64,000 nucleotides of DNA, from positions 1-64,000 of the forward strand of contig USLK01000001.1 of NCBI GenBank assembly GCA_900555555.1. The letters run 5' to 3'. Below, one piece after another: positions 1 through 7,709 of the stretch. How positions within the stretch are numbered: the stretch's first letter is position 1; every line of letters starts with the position of its first letter. The position numbers and the translations under genes are program-made. The notes beneath the pieces were generated by a model. The model saw only the letters and a list, made by a program, of their open reading frames with translations. It ran no database searches and was not told the origin of the DNA. Origin of the DNA: an uncultured Collinsella sp. GTDB taxonomy: Bacteria; Actinomycetota; Coriobacteriia; Coriobacteriales; Coriobacteriaceae.

Positions 1-130
1 CCGGATGGCAGGCCTATGGGGCTGTCGGAAAGTGCGCAAGAATCTTGACGGTACCGGCCGTCGAGCACAGCGGGCGGTAGGTCGCGCAAACAGGGCAGAT
101 ACGCAGCCGGAACCCCGCCGGCCAGGCAAA
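1..130. other. Window edge, no gene assigned
   Basis: A plus-strand frame is open from base 1 to a TGA at 46-48, and a second to a TAG near 95. Either could be the tail of an upstream gene, but too little is visible to choose. No RNA gene or repeat is recognised. Confidence 0.3.
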
Positions 131-171
131 CAAAAAAGGCCGCCGTTCCCCCCAGCGGGTTCGGCGGCCTT
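131..171 (-). terminator. Intrinsic terminator of the 10TM exporter gene
   Basis: Ten-base perfect arms (AAGGCCGCCG and its complement) flank a short loop. Read on the minus strand, the stem is followed by a run of T. It lies about 100 bases past the stop of the exporter gene at 270. Confidence 0.75.
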
Positions 172-269
172 GCCATGGGGCGGGTTAACGACAGGACAAC
201 GTTATAGGGGCAACGGCGCCGGCGGTGCGTCGCAGGGAGCGGACCGGGTACGCCGACGAATCGAAACCG

Positions 270-1304
270 TCAGCACCCGAATGCCATGAGGACCATGCCC
301 CAGAACACGGCAACGAGGTAAATCGCCGAAACGACCAGCACGTTCTCGCGCACGCGACTATTGGTGCGGAACAACACGAGGTAGCCGACACCTGCCGAGA
401 CCAGCAATCCGGCCATAAGCGGTGCGAAACCGAGGACGCCCTCAAGGTACAGCTGCGTGATCACCACGCTGGCCGAGCAGTTCGGGATGAGCCCCACCAG
501 AGCCGAGGCGAATACGGCAAAAAGCTCGTTGCTCCCGATAAACGTCGCGAGGACATCCTGTCCGACCGTCTCCAGCACGGCGACGAGCACGACAGTCACC
601 AGGAAAATAAACAAGCTGACCTGCACGGTGTGGGAGATCGCGCTGCGGACCACATCGAGCGCGACCGAGGGCGCGGAAGAGCCGCCATGGGCATGGTGAT
701 GCTCGTGCCCGTGATCGTGGTCGTGGGCATCCTCGGCCGGACCGGAGCATCCGCACCGGTCCTGCTCGCACAGGCGGTGGATATGCTCCGCGCTCTCGCC
801 CGCCTCGGCAAACCCGTCGATAACGTCCTCGGACCCCGTCGTCCCCTCGCCCGCGCCCAAAACAGTGCGGCGAAGCGCGGCGTGCACGCGAGCGTTATGG
901 CTGAGAAGCCGCACCGCGACATCGATAGCGATGCCGGTAATAAGGGCGACGGCCACCTTGATGCCCAGCACCCACGCGAGCAGCGAGGCCGGGACGCGCT
1001 CGGCGAGCAACATGGGCAGCATCTCATCGGAAGTCGACAGGAATACGGCGACCAGCGTGCCCAATGTGATGACGCGGCCCGCATACAGCGTCGCCCCCAT
1101 GGCCGAGAAACCGCACTGGGGGAAGATGCCCAAAACGGAACCGACTACAGGCCCGGCGGCCCCCGCACGCTTGACCATACGGTTGACGTGATCGCCCGCC
1201 GCATGCTCGAGTAACTCAAGAACCAGATAGGTCACCAAGAGGAACGGAACGAGCGCGAGCGTGTCCTTGGCGGCGTCGGTCAGAATATCAAACAAGAGGT
1301 CCAT
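270..1304 (-). CDS. Putative 10TM heavy-metal exporter (ArsP_2 / 'putative manganese transporter' family)
   Basis: This 344-residue integral membrane protein has two homologous halves of about five helices each. Each half carries a proline-X-cysteine motif, at about 62-64 (PQC) and 274-276 (PNC). A cytosolic linker at about 190-210 is very rich in His and Asp, and Cys residues lie near 179-186, as expected for metal sensing or delivery. Family knowledge points to efflux of a divalent or thiophilic metal; the substrate cannot be read from the sequence. The start at 1304 is preferred over the ATG at 1343 because GGAAGG lies about ten bases upstream of it. The metal ATPase operon lies about 2 kb away, so a role in metal homeostasis is inferred. 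The gene has its own terminator. Confidence 0.82.
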   Translation of the reverse strand: MDLLFDILTDAAKDTLALVPFLLVTYLVLELLEHAAGDHVNRMVKRAGAAGPVVGSVLGIFPQCGFSAMGATLYAGRVITLGTLVAVFLSTSDEMLPMLLAERVPASLLAWVLGIKVAVALITGIAIDVAVRLLSHNARVHAALRRTVLGAGEGTTGSEDVIDGFAEAGESAEHIHRLCEQDRCGCSGPAEDAHDHDHGHEHHHAHGGSSAPSVALDVVRSAISHTVQVSLFIFLVTVVLVAVLETVGQDVLATFIGSNELFAVFASALVGLIPNCSASVVITQLYLEGVLGFAPLMAGLLVSAGVGYLVLFRTNSRVRENVLVVSAIYLVAVFWGMVLMAFGC

Positions 1305-1495
1305 ACGGGCTCTGCCTTCCCTTCCGGGTCGGGAGTCATACAAAGTGGTGTGAAAGGTTCATACCCAATTTAAAACAAGACTGTTTCTCATATCGCAATT
1401 GGATTAATGTTAGCCCTAAAGTTGCATAAGTCAAACTTACCCCGGGCTTGAATGCCCGATTCACCCCATCGCAACTTGTATGCAAAGGAGAGCAC

Positions 1496-2461
1496 ATGAA
1501 CGCGCAACAGGCCCTCGAATATTCGATGCAGCCCTTCATTCCCATGTTCATCTACGGCGACTACGACGCCATGGAATCCGAGCGTCAGAAGGGCGAGGAA
1601 GCTCTGAAAGCCCTGGTCGACGAATGGAAGACCAACGACAACCCCGGCTTTGGCTTCGACGTCATCTTGGATCTGGCCGACCGCAACCGCGAGCTGTGCG
1701 ACCAGATCGGAGAGGGCCGTCTGCGCAACCTGTCGAGTCCGATGCTGTCGCGCGGCCTGTCGGATGCCGACATGTGCCAGGCGATCGCCAAAATGCAGGG
1801 ACGCACGGCGGCGGGCGTGGCCAAGGAGGTACGCGGCGACCGCGATGCCTATTCCGTGGCGTACGTGCGCAAGCCCATCAAGGGCACGGTCCTGGGCATC
1901 GACATCGAGACCACCGGCCGCGCACCCGAGCGCGGCTACATCATCAACGTGGGTTGGGAGCTCATGGATCTTACCAGCAACGCCGAGCCGCACGACGCCG
2001 AGGCCCACTACTGCGGCATCCCCGACATGTACCGCGAGGCGGGGGTCCCGCTCTCCGAGATCCACCACATCGAGTGGTCGACCCTTGAGGGCAAAACTCC
2101 GTTTCGGCAGGACACGCAGCTGCAGAAGACCCTTCTCAAGCTCATGAAGAAGTATCCCTATATGGCACACAACGCCGCCTTTGAGGACTCCTGGTTCATG
2201 ATGCACCTGCCCGGCTATGCCGAGCTGCGCCGCGCCGGCAAGATCACCATCATCGACTCGCGCCATATCTGCCGTTCGCTCGACTCCGAGGTCAACACGT
2301 TGCCGCGCGAATCGGCCCCGGCGAGCCTTGAGAACTGGGCGCGCCGCCGCGGCACCCTGGCCGCCGATGCCAACGAGCAGCATCTGGGCCTGGACGACAC
2401 CGACCTCATGCTGCGCACCGTGCAGGCGGAGTTCAACCGCAAGAACATGTTCGCCCAGTAG
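1496..2461 (+). CDS. DEDDh-family 3'-5' exonuclease (DnaQ/RNase T fold)
   Basis: This 321-residue protein has an N-terminal region of about 130 residues with no recognised domain, followed by a DnaQ-like exonuclease domain. ExoI is DIETTG at 136-141, ExoII is HNAAFED at 225-231, and the ExoIII region HLGLDDTD at 296-303 supplies the H and D. It should hydrolyse DNA or RNA 3' ends with two metal ions. Whether it is a polymerase proofreader or a free nuclease is not clear; no polymerase domain is fused. The start is fixed by AAAGGAG just upstream of 1496. It stands alone between divergent and downstream genes. A GC-rich hairpin follows. Confidence 0.82.
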   Translation: MNAQQALEYSMQPFIPMFIYGDYDAMESERQKGEEALKALVDEWKTNDNPGFGFDVILDLADRNRELCDQIGEGRLRNLSSPMLSRGLSDADMCQAIAKMQGRTAAGVAKEVRGDRDAYSVAYVRKPIKGTVLGIDIETTGRAPERGYIINVGWELMDLTSNAEPHDAEAHYCGIPDMYREAGVPLSEIHHIEWSTLEGKTPFRQDTQLQKTLLKLMKKYPYMAHNAAFEDSWFMMHLPGYAELRRAGKITIIDSRHICRSLDSEVNTLPRESAPASLENWARRRGTLAADANEQHLGLDDTDLMLRTVQAEFNRKNMFAQ

Positions 2462-2523
2462 GCCTGTAGGCCGACGCGCGCGGCACCCAAACAGACGCAA
2501 ATAAAGTCATGCCAGCTGTGGTT

Positions 2524-2551
2524 GCGGGCCCAGGGAGCTCCCCGGGCCCGC
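2524..2551 (+). terminator. GC-rich hairpin after the exonuclease gene
   Basis: GCGGGCCC and GGGCCCGC form an eight-base-pair stem about 60 bases past the stop. There is no strong T run after it, so it is a weak intrinsic terminator at best. Confidence 0.45.
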
Positions 2552-2783
2552 TTCATATTGCGTGCCCAGGGCGGTAGCAATCGAGCGGTCATCGCCGCGA
2601 TGCGATGCCACACCACTTTTTTCAGGTCGCATCCGAATCCATAGGCGAATTCCGAACCAATTGACATGAGAGACCTCGAAAAGCGTGTCGGAACCGCGAA
2701 CCCGCCCATCGGCAGAGCACGAAACCCCAAATGGATCGTTTTGCCGCAGCGTTTTCCCAGGAAAGCTTCTGGATGCGCAGTCC

Positions 2784-2838
2784 ACTTGGGGGTTAGCCGT
2801 GGTGTACATTTGAGTTACCCAGAGCTAACCCCCAAATG
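2784..2838. repeat. Interrupted inverted repeat (12-bp perfect arms)
   Basis: TTGGGGGTTAGC at 2786-2797 is matched exactly by GCTAACCCCCAA at 2824-2835, and the pairing extends imperfectly by three more bases. A partial related copy (ACCCCAAATG) occurs near 2724-2733. It looks like an extragenic palindromic element; its copy number elsewhere is unknown. Confidence 0.55.
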
Positions 2839-3007
2839 AACTGCCCGTTTTTACCGATACCTGGGCTTTTGTCTTTCAAAACCCGTCTACTTGGGACTTG
2901 CTACTTCATCGATAGGGATCTCGAGCAAAGCGCACTCGCTCCAAGTGCCGTCCGCCACCGCCCGGGACAACACTCACCGCTGCCCAGAGTCGTCCCCTTC
3001 ATTAAGC

Positions 3008-3035
3008 TTGACATATGTTTGCATGTTCATATAAT
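3008..3035 (+). promoter_or_regulatory. Sigma-70 promoter of the metal operon
   Basis: TTGACA at 3008-3013 and TATAAT at 3030-3035 are both consensus hexamers with a 16-base spacer. The operator lies just downstream of the -10, where bound repressor would block the polymerase. Confidence 0.85.
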
Positions 3036-3048
3036 CAGATTCATAGAT

Positions 3049-3068
3049 ATATGAATGTGTATTCATAT
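3049..3068 (+). promoter_or_regulatory. ArsR/SmtB-type 12-2-12 operator
   Basis: ATATGAAT and ATTCATAT form a perfect eight-base dyad around GTGT. This matches the known operator form of SmtB/CzrA/CadC repressors. Further TTCAT half-sites lie just upstream. It precedes the repressor gene at 3082, so autoregulation is expected. Confidence 0.82.
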
Positions 3069-3081
3069 GAAAGGAGCGTCT

Positions 3082-3441
3082 ATGGGCAACGGAGACCTCG
3101 GCGCCGAACCGCAAGGGCAAGCCGCACGCCTTGACGGCGAACCTGCCGCAGAAGAGCTGCCGGACGAAGAGCTGCTCTACGATCTGGCCGACCTGTTCAA
3201 GGTCTTCAGCGATACCACGCGCATCAAGATCCTCTATGCGCTCATGGGCCGAGAGCTCGCGGTGGGTGATATCGCCGAGGCCACTTCCACATCGCAAAGC
3301 GCCGTTTCCCACCAGCTGCGCACGCTCAAGCAGTCGCACCTGGTCAAATTCCGCCGAGACGGACGGTCGATTCTATACTCGCTCGCCGACGATCACGTGT
3401 ACACCATGCTCAACCAGGGCATGAGCCATATCTGCGAATAG
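3082..3441 (+). CDS. ArsR/SmtB-family metal-responsive repressor
   Basis: This 119-residue winged-helix regulator has a recognition helix around the stretch SQSAVSHQLRTLK, typical of the family, followed by a beta wing containing RRDGRSILYSL. The C-terminal helix carries DDHVYTMLNQGMSHICE. Its Asp and His residues resemble the alpha-5 zinc site of CzrA/SmtB, while the CxC/CxxC thiol pattern of ArsR and CadC is absent, which favours zinc. The start at 3082 follows AAGGAG. It is the first gene of an operon with a metallochaperone and a P1B ATPase, and should derepress that operon when metal rises. Confidence 0.9.
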   Translation: MGNGDLGAEPQGQAARLDGEPAAEELPDEELLYDLADLFKVFSDTTRIKILYALMGRELAVGDIAEATSTSQSAVSHQLRTLKQSHLVKFRRDGRSILYSLADDHVYTMLNQGMSHICE

Positions 3442-3474
3442 CCACCCGAACAAACGCAAACGAAAGGACACCCC

Positions 3475-3693
3475 ATGCGCAAGTCATACAAACTCGATGA
3501 GATCGATTGCGCCAACTGCGCACTCAAGCTTCAAAACCAAATCTGCATGATCCCCGGAGTCGAGCGCGCCTCCGTCAACTTCATGACCCAGCGCCTCACG
3601 TTGCAAGCCCCCGATGAGGACTTCGACGACATCCTCGAACGCGTCATCAAGCTCACCGCCGACATCGAGCCGGACTGCGAGATCATCATCTAG
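3475..3693 (+). CDS. Free-standing heavy-metal-associated (HMA) domain protein
   Basis: This 72-residue protein is a single ferredoxin-like HMA domain. The metal loop reads DCANCA at about 11-16, so it has a CxxC pair preceded by Asp. An Asp before CxxC is the pattern of Zn/Cd/Pb domains rather than the GMTCxxC of copper domains. It lies 33 bases after the repressor and 16 bases before the ATPase, and that ATPase has no HMA domain of its own. The two probably work together, the small protein delivering metal or sensing it. The start has GAAAGGAC upstream. Confidence 0.88.
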   Translation: MRKSYKLDEIDCANCALKLQNQICMIPGVERASVNFMTQRLTLQAPDEDFDDILERVIKLTADIEPDCEIII

Positions 3694-3709
3694 CCCTCGG
3701 AGGCAAAAC

Positions 3710-5635
3710 ATGAACAAGAAGCAGAAGCGGTTGCTTCGCCGCATCCTCATAGCCCTCGCCGCGTTTTTCGCGATCCTTGCCCTGGATGAGATCGGGCTGT
3801 TGCGCACCGTTTTCGGCCCCGTCGGGTCCGTATATGCCAGCTTCGCCCTCTACCTCATCCCCTACCTCATCGCGGGATACGACGTCCTGCGCAAGGCCTG
3901 GCGCAACATACGCCATGGAGAGGCATTCGACGAATCGTTCCTCATGGCTGTCGCCACGCTCGGCGCCTTCGCGATGGTGGCCTTTCCCAACACCGAGCCC
4001 CATATGGCCGAAGGTGCCGCGGTCATGCTGTTTTACCAGGTCGGCGAGCTGTTCCAGAGCTACGCCGTGGGCAAAAGCCGCAAATCCATCGCCGAGATGA
4101 TGGATATCGCCCCGGAATATGCCAATCTTGAGCGCAACGGTACAGTCGAAGAGGTGTTTCCCGACGAGATCGAACCCGGCAGCGTCATCGTGATCAAAGC
4201 TGGTGAACGCGTCCCGCTCGACGGCATCGTGGTCGAGGGCTCATCGGAGCTCAACACCGCCGCACTCACCGGCGAGTCGGTCCCGCGAGGCGTGTCCGAG
4301 GGCTCGGAGGTCATCTCGGGTTGCATCAACCTGTCCGGGTTGCTGCGCGTGCGGACCACCAAACCCTATGGGGAGTCCACGGTCAGCCGTATCCTCGAAC
4401 TGGTTGAAAACGCAAGCGAGAAAAAGGCGCGCACCGAGAACTTCATCACGCGATTCGCCCGCGTGTATACCCCGGCCGTCACCGTGTCGGCGATCTTGCT
4501 CGCCACGCTCCCACCGCTTCTCGGTCTGGGCCCCTGGCCCGATTGGATTTTGCGAGGCCTGACGTTTCTCGTGGTCAGCTGCCCATGCGCTCTGGTGATC
4601 AGCGTGCCGTTGAGCTTCTTCGGCGGCATAGGGGGAGCTTCGCGCAAGGGCATCCTCGTCAAGGGGTCGAATTACCTCGAAGCGCTCTCGCACGTCGACA
4701 CGGTGGTTTTCGACAAGACGGGCACGCTGACCACAGGGACCTTCGCAGTCGAGAAAATCCGGCCCGCAGGCGCGTTCACGCAGGACCAAATCCTCGACCT
4801 TGCCGCACATGCCGAGGCCAACTCAACGCACCCCATCGCCCAGTCGGTCGTATCGGCGCTGGGGCACCCGATCGACCGGGCGCGCATCGCGTCGGTGCAC
4901 GAGCGAGCCGGACACGGCGTCGAGGCAATGGTGGACGGGGCCGAGGTGCTCGTGGGCAACGACAGGCTCATGGCCGACCACGACATTTCCGACGGCACCG
5001 CCATAAAGGACGGATCCCGCGCCCCCGTCGGCGCCGCGACCGCCCTGCACGTAGCCGTCAACGGCTTGTACGCGGGCACGATATACGTTGCGGACACCGT
5101 CAAGCCTCATGCCCGCGAGGCGATCGACGGTCTCCACCGCATGGAAATCGCCAATTGCGTCATGCTCACGGGCGACCGCGAAACGACGGCGCGGGAGGTC
5201 GCCAACAAGCTCGGCCTCGACGCATACCGTGCCCAGCTGCTGCCCGCCGACAAGGTCGCGCAGGTCGAAGCGCTGCTCGCGAACGAACGCGATGGATCGA
5301 AACTCGCCTTTGTGGGCGACGGCATCAACGACGCCCCCGTGCTCACGCGCGCCGATGTGGGAATCGCGATGGGCGCGATGGGATCGGATGCGGCCATCGA
5401 GGCCGCCGATATCGTGCTGATGGATGACGACCCGCTCAAGATCGTCGACGCCATTCGCATCGCCCGCAAGACCATGGGTATCGTCCGGCAGAACATCGTT
5501 TTCGCCATCGGCATCAAGCTGCTCATTTTGGCGCTGGCGGCCGTCGGCATAGCCAACATGTGGCTCGCGGTATTCGGGGACGTGGGCGTAGCGGTCATCG
5601 CCATCCTCAACGCCATGCGAACCATGCGCCCTTAG
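3710..5635 (+). CDS. P1B-2-type Zn/Cd/Pb-translocating ATPase
   Basis: This 641-residue polytopic ATPase begins directly with transmembrane helices, with no N-terminal HMA domain. Motifs seen are TGES at 187-190 (actuator), CPC at 291-293 (metal site in the membrane), DKTGT at 335-339 (phosphorylated Asp), THP at 373-375 (nucleotide binding) and GDGIND at 536-541. K603 in the seventh helix and DxG at 624-626 in the eighth are the P1B-2 signature for zinc, cadmium and lead, so export of these ions is the likely role. The ATG at 3710 follows GGAGG; longer in-frame starts run into the HMA gene and lack a ribosome site. It is the last gene of the operon and is followed by a strong terminator. Confidence 0.93.
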   Translation: MNKKQKRLLRRILIALAAFFAILALDEIGLLRTVFGPVGSVYASFALYLIPYLIAGYDVLRKAWRNIRHGEAFDESFLMAVATLGAFAMVAFPNTEPHMAEGAAVMLFYQVGELFQSYAVGKSRKSIAEMMDIAPEYANLERNGTVEEVFPDEIEPGSVIVIKAGERVPLDGIVVEGSSELNTAALTGESVPRGVSEGSEVISGCINLSGLLRVRTTKPYGESTVSRILELVENASEKKARTENFITRFARVYTPAVTVSAILLATLPPLLGLGPWPDWILRGLTFLVVSCPCALVISVPLSFFGGIGGASRKGILVKGSNYLEALSHVDTVVFDKTGTLTTGTFAVEKIRPAGAFTQDQILDLAAHAEANSTHPIAQSVVSALGHPIDRARIASVHERAGHGVEAMVDGAEVLVGNDRLMADHDISDGTAIKDGSRAPVGAATALHVAVNGLYAGTIYVADTVKPHAREAIDGLHRMEIANCVMLTGDRETTAREVANKLGLDAYRAQLLPADKVAQVEALLANERDGSKLAFVGDGINDAPVLTRADVGIAMGAMGSDAAIEAADIVLMDDDPLKIVDAIRIARKTMGIVRQNIVFAIGIKLLILALAAVGIANMWLAVFGDVGVAVIAILNAMRTMRP

Positions 5636-5675
5636 GCCCGCCCTCCCCTTCCGTTGCACAACACTCCCAAACAAA

Positions 5676-5711
5676 AACGGCTTCCGCCTCATATACGAGA
5701 CGGGAGCCGTT
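5676..5711. terminator. Bidirectional terminator between ATPase and MFS genes
   Basis: A near-perfect 15-base stem (AACGGCTTCCGCCTC with its partner) has A-rich sequence on the left and T-containing sequence on the right. It sits between two convergent genes and can serve both. Confidence 0.75.
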
Positions 5712-5747
5712 GTTCATATGGGGATCCGAGCAGCTCAACGCGATGCG

Positions 5748-7193
5748 CTACTTCTCGGAGATGACCTTTGCCGGGGCGGCGGTCTTGCTGCTGTTCTTCT
5801 TCACGAAGATGAACGCGATCACAAGGCCGACCAGCGCGATGGCGGCGCAGCCGAAGTATGCGGCGCCCGCACCGGCAACGGTGGATGCCGCGAGGTCGGC
5901 ACCGCCGGCCGCGGCGTGGGTCTGCACGGAGGACATGATGGTCACGAGCACGGCGGTGGAGATGGCGCCGAAGACCTGACGGCCGGTGTTGGCGATGGCG
6001 TTACCGTGGGCAATCAGCTCGTCGGGCAGCGCGTTGACGCCCCAGGTGTTAACCGGCATGTTGGCAAAGCCCTGGCCGGCAGCCTGCAGGCCGCACAGCG
6101 TGGCGGCAAGGCCAACGGTAAGGCCGGCACCGGTGAAACCGAAGCCGAACAGCGCGAGGGTGAGGATCACCATGCCGCCCACGGTGACCAGGCGCGGCCC
6201 CATGCGGTCGAACAGCATGCCGGACACGGGCGAAAGCACGATGCCCACGATGGATGCCGGCAGCATGACCATGCCGGTCACGGTAGCCGATGCGCCCATG
6301 CCGTTTTGGATGAGCAGCGGCAGCACCACGTTGGTGCCGGCGACCGCGGCGTTGATAAGGGTCACCATGAGGGCAGCGACCAGGAAGTTGCGCGTCTTGA
6401 GGCAGCGCAGCTCGAGCACCGGGGTCTCAAGCTTGAGCTGGCGACGCACGAACAGGATGAAGAAGATCACGCCGATAACGGCCGGGGCGATGACCATGGG
6501 GCTGCCCCAACCCATGTCGGAGGCGTTGGAGAAGCCGAACAGCAGGCCACCGAAAGCGATGGTGGACATGACCACGGACGGGATATCCAGACGAGGATCC
6601 TTGAGCGTGCCGACGTTCTTCATCAGCGGAATACCCAGCAGCAGGATGACGAGGGCGAGCACGGCGATGATGATGAACATCGGACGCCAGCCCATGGAGT
6701 CGATCACCAGACCACCGAGCACGGGGCCGATGGCGGGGCCGGCGGCCATGACGATACCGGCGATGCCCATGGCCGTGCCGCGCAGCTCAATGGGGAACAC
6801 CAGCAGCGGCACCGTGCCGACGAGCGGCATAAGGATGCCGGCGCCCGCGGCCTGCAGCACGCGGCCGACGATCAGGATGGCGAAGTTGGGACCCGCGGCG
6901 CACGCCACGGTGCCCGCCACGAACAGGCCCATGGACAGGAAGAACAGCTTGCGCGTGGGGTACTTGTCCATAAAGTAGCCCGAGATCGGCACCATGATGC
7001 CCGAGACGAGCATGTATATGGTGGTGACCCACTGCGCCAGGCCGGCGGTGACGTTGAACTCCTTCATGAGCGAAGGCAGCGCCGGGGCCATAACGGTCTG
7101 GTTGAACAGCGAGACGAACGCGCCGAGCGTGATCACGCCGACGATGATCACCGCGCTCTTCTCTACTTTCGGTTTGGCTTTTGCTTCTGTCAT
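5748..7193 (-). CDS. DHA2-family (EmrB/QacA-type) 14-TM drug exporter
   Basis: This 481-residue major facilitator has fourteen predicted helices. A motif-A-like loop (GYFMDKYPTRKLF) lies after helix 2, and the antiporter motif C (AAGPAIGPVLGG) lies in helix 5. DHA2 members export drugs, dyes or bile-type amphiphiles using the proton gradient; the substrate is not predictable. The start at 7193 is chosen because GAAAGGAC sits at the right distance. A 39-codon ORF and several hairpins lie just upstream in the transcript and may regulate it. No TetR or MarR gene is adjacent. Confidence 0.88.
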   Translation of the reverse strand: MTEAKAKPKVEKSAVIIVGVITLGAFVSLFNQTVMAPALPSLMKEFNVTAGLAQWVTTIYMLVSGIMVPISGYFMDKYPTRKLFFLSMGLFVAGTVACAAGPNFAILIVGRVLQAAGAGILMPLVGTVPLLVFPIELRGTAMGIAGIVMAAGPAIGPVLGGLVIDSMGWRPMFIIIAVLALVILLLGIPLMKNVGTLKDPRLDIPSVVMSTIAFGGLLFGFSNASDMGWGSPMVIAPAVIGVIFFILFVRRQLKLETPVLELRCLKTRNFLVAALMVTLINAAVAGTNVVLPLLIQNGMGASATVTGMVMLPASIVGIVLSPVSGMLFDRMGPRLVTVGGMVILTLALFGFGFTGAGLTVGLAATLCGLQAAGQGFANMPVNTWGVNALPDELIAHGNAIANTGRQVFGAISTAVLVTIMSSVQTHAAAGGADLAASTVAGAGAAYFGCAAIALVGLVIAFIFVKKNSSKTAAPAKVISEK

Positions 7194-7232
7194 ACATTCG
7201 TCCTTTCGGTCGTATTGAATAACCATGCAAGG

Positions 7233-7286
7233 CCCCTTCGGCGAAACGGCCGGAGGGGGTATACGCCATCGACCCCGTTAAACGGG
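7233..7286 (-). promoter_or_regulatory. Hairpin-rich leader before the MFS gene
   Basis: Two hairpins lie between the small ORF and the exporter start: a ten-base stem with one mismatch at 7233-7258 and a compact CCCGTT/AACGGG stem at 7274-7286. A weaker CCGC/GCGG stem lies near 7297. The arrangement resembles an attenuation leader; the role is inferred. Confidence 0.4.
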
Positions 7287-7331
7287 AACAGGCCATCCGC
7301 AAAGCGCGGAACAGTATTCGGTTGTGATGCG

Positions 7332-7451
7332 TTATATGAGGGCAGAGGTGCGCTGGGCCGCCTTGGCGCCCTTGCGGACGGCATCGCCGCGCGACGTCAT
7401 GAGGTCGCGACGGACGTTGAGCCAGAAGATATGTTCACAGTGCCAAAACAT
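7332..7451 (-). CDS. Small ORF (39 codons) upstream of the drug exporter
   Basis: An ATG-started frame of 39 codons ends 138 bases before the MFS start. The ATG at 7451 follows TAAGG at about seven bases. The peptide starts with aromatic residues (MFWHCEHIFWLN) and continues as a basic amphipathic stretch ending AAQRTSALI. It matches no family I recognise. It could be a leader peptide, a small membrane-associated protein, or the tail of a lost gene. It fills part of a 516-base stretch (7194-7709) that otherwise holds only hairpins and the aminopeptidase promoter region. Confidence 0.4.
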   Translation of the reverse strand: MFWHCEHIFWLNVRRDLMTSRGDAVRKGAKAAQRTSALI

Positions 7452-7709
7452 GTTATGTACCTTACAACGTATAAAACGGCACCGTCAACCGAAAATTACT
7501 TGACCTCTAGGAAAATGCACTTTCGCAACTTATTTACTGATTGCGGCTTGCGCATGGCGGTCGGCTCCAACCGAGTGCCGGCGAAAACAAACGCCCAATC
7601 ATTGCCCAAATGTAACAAACCGCCATCCCCCGCCGCCCCGGCACAGAGACGACACCCGCGCGTGCTACCATGGCACACGGAAATACAACCGCAACGAAAG
7701 GACGCACCC

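Larger units (their letters stand above)
2462..3007. other. Long intergenic region with hairpin and dyad
   Basis: About 550 bases show no convincing coding frame. The region holds a GC-rich hairpin near 2524 and a long interrupted dyad near 2786-2835, and leads into the metal operon promoter. Confidence 0.6.

Noticed and set aside
225..1214. A 329-codon frame opposite the heavy-metal exporter
   Set aside because: The minus strand encodes a clear membrane protein with duplicated motifs; the plus frame is charged and featureless.
5718..7230. A long His- and Asp-rich frame antisense to the MFS gene that runs into the aminopeptidase
   Set aside because: The first part is a mirror of membrane-helix codons. 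Only the portion from 7710 is real, as the aminopeptidase.
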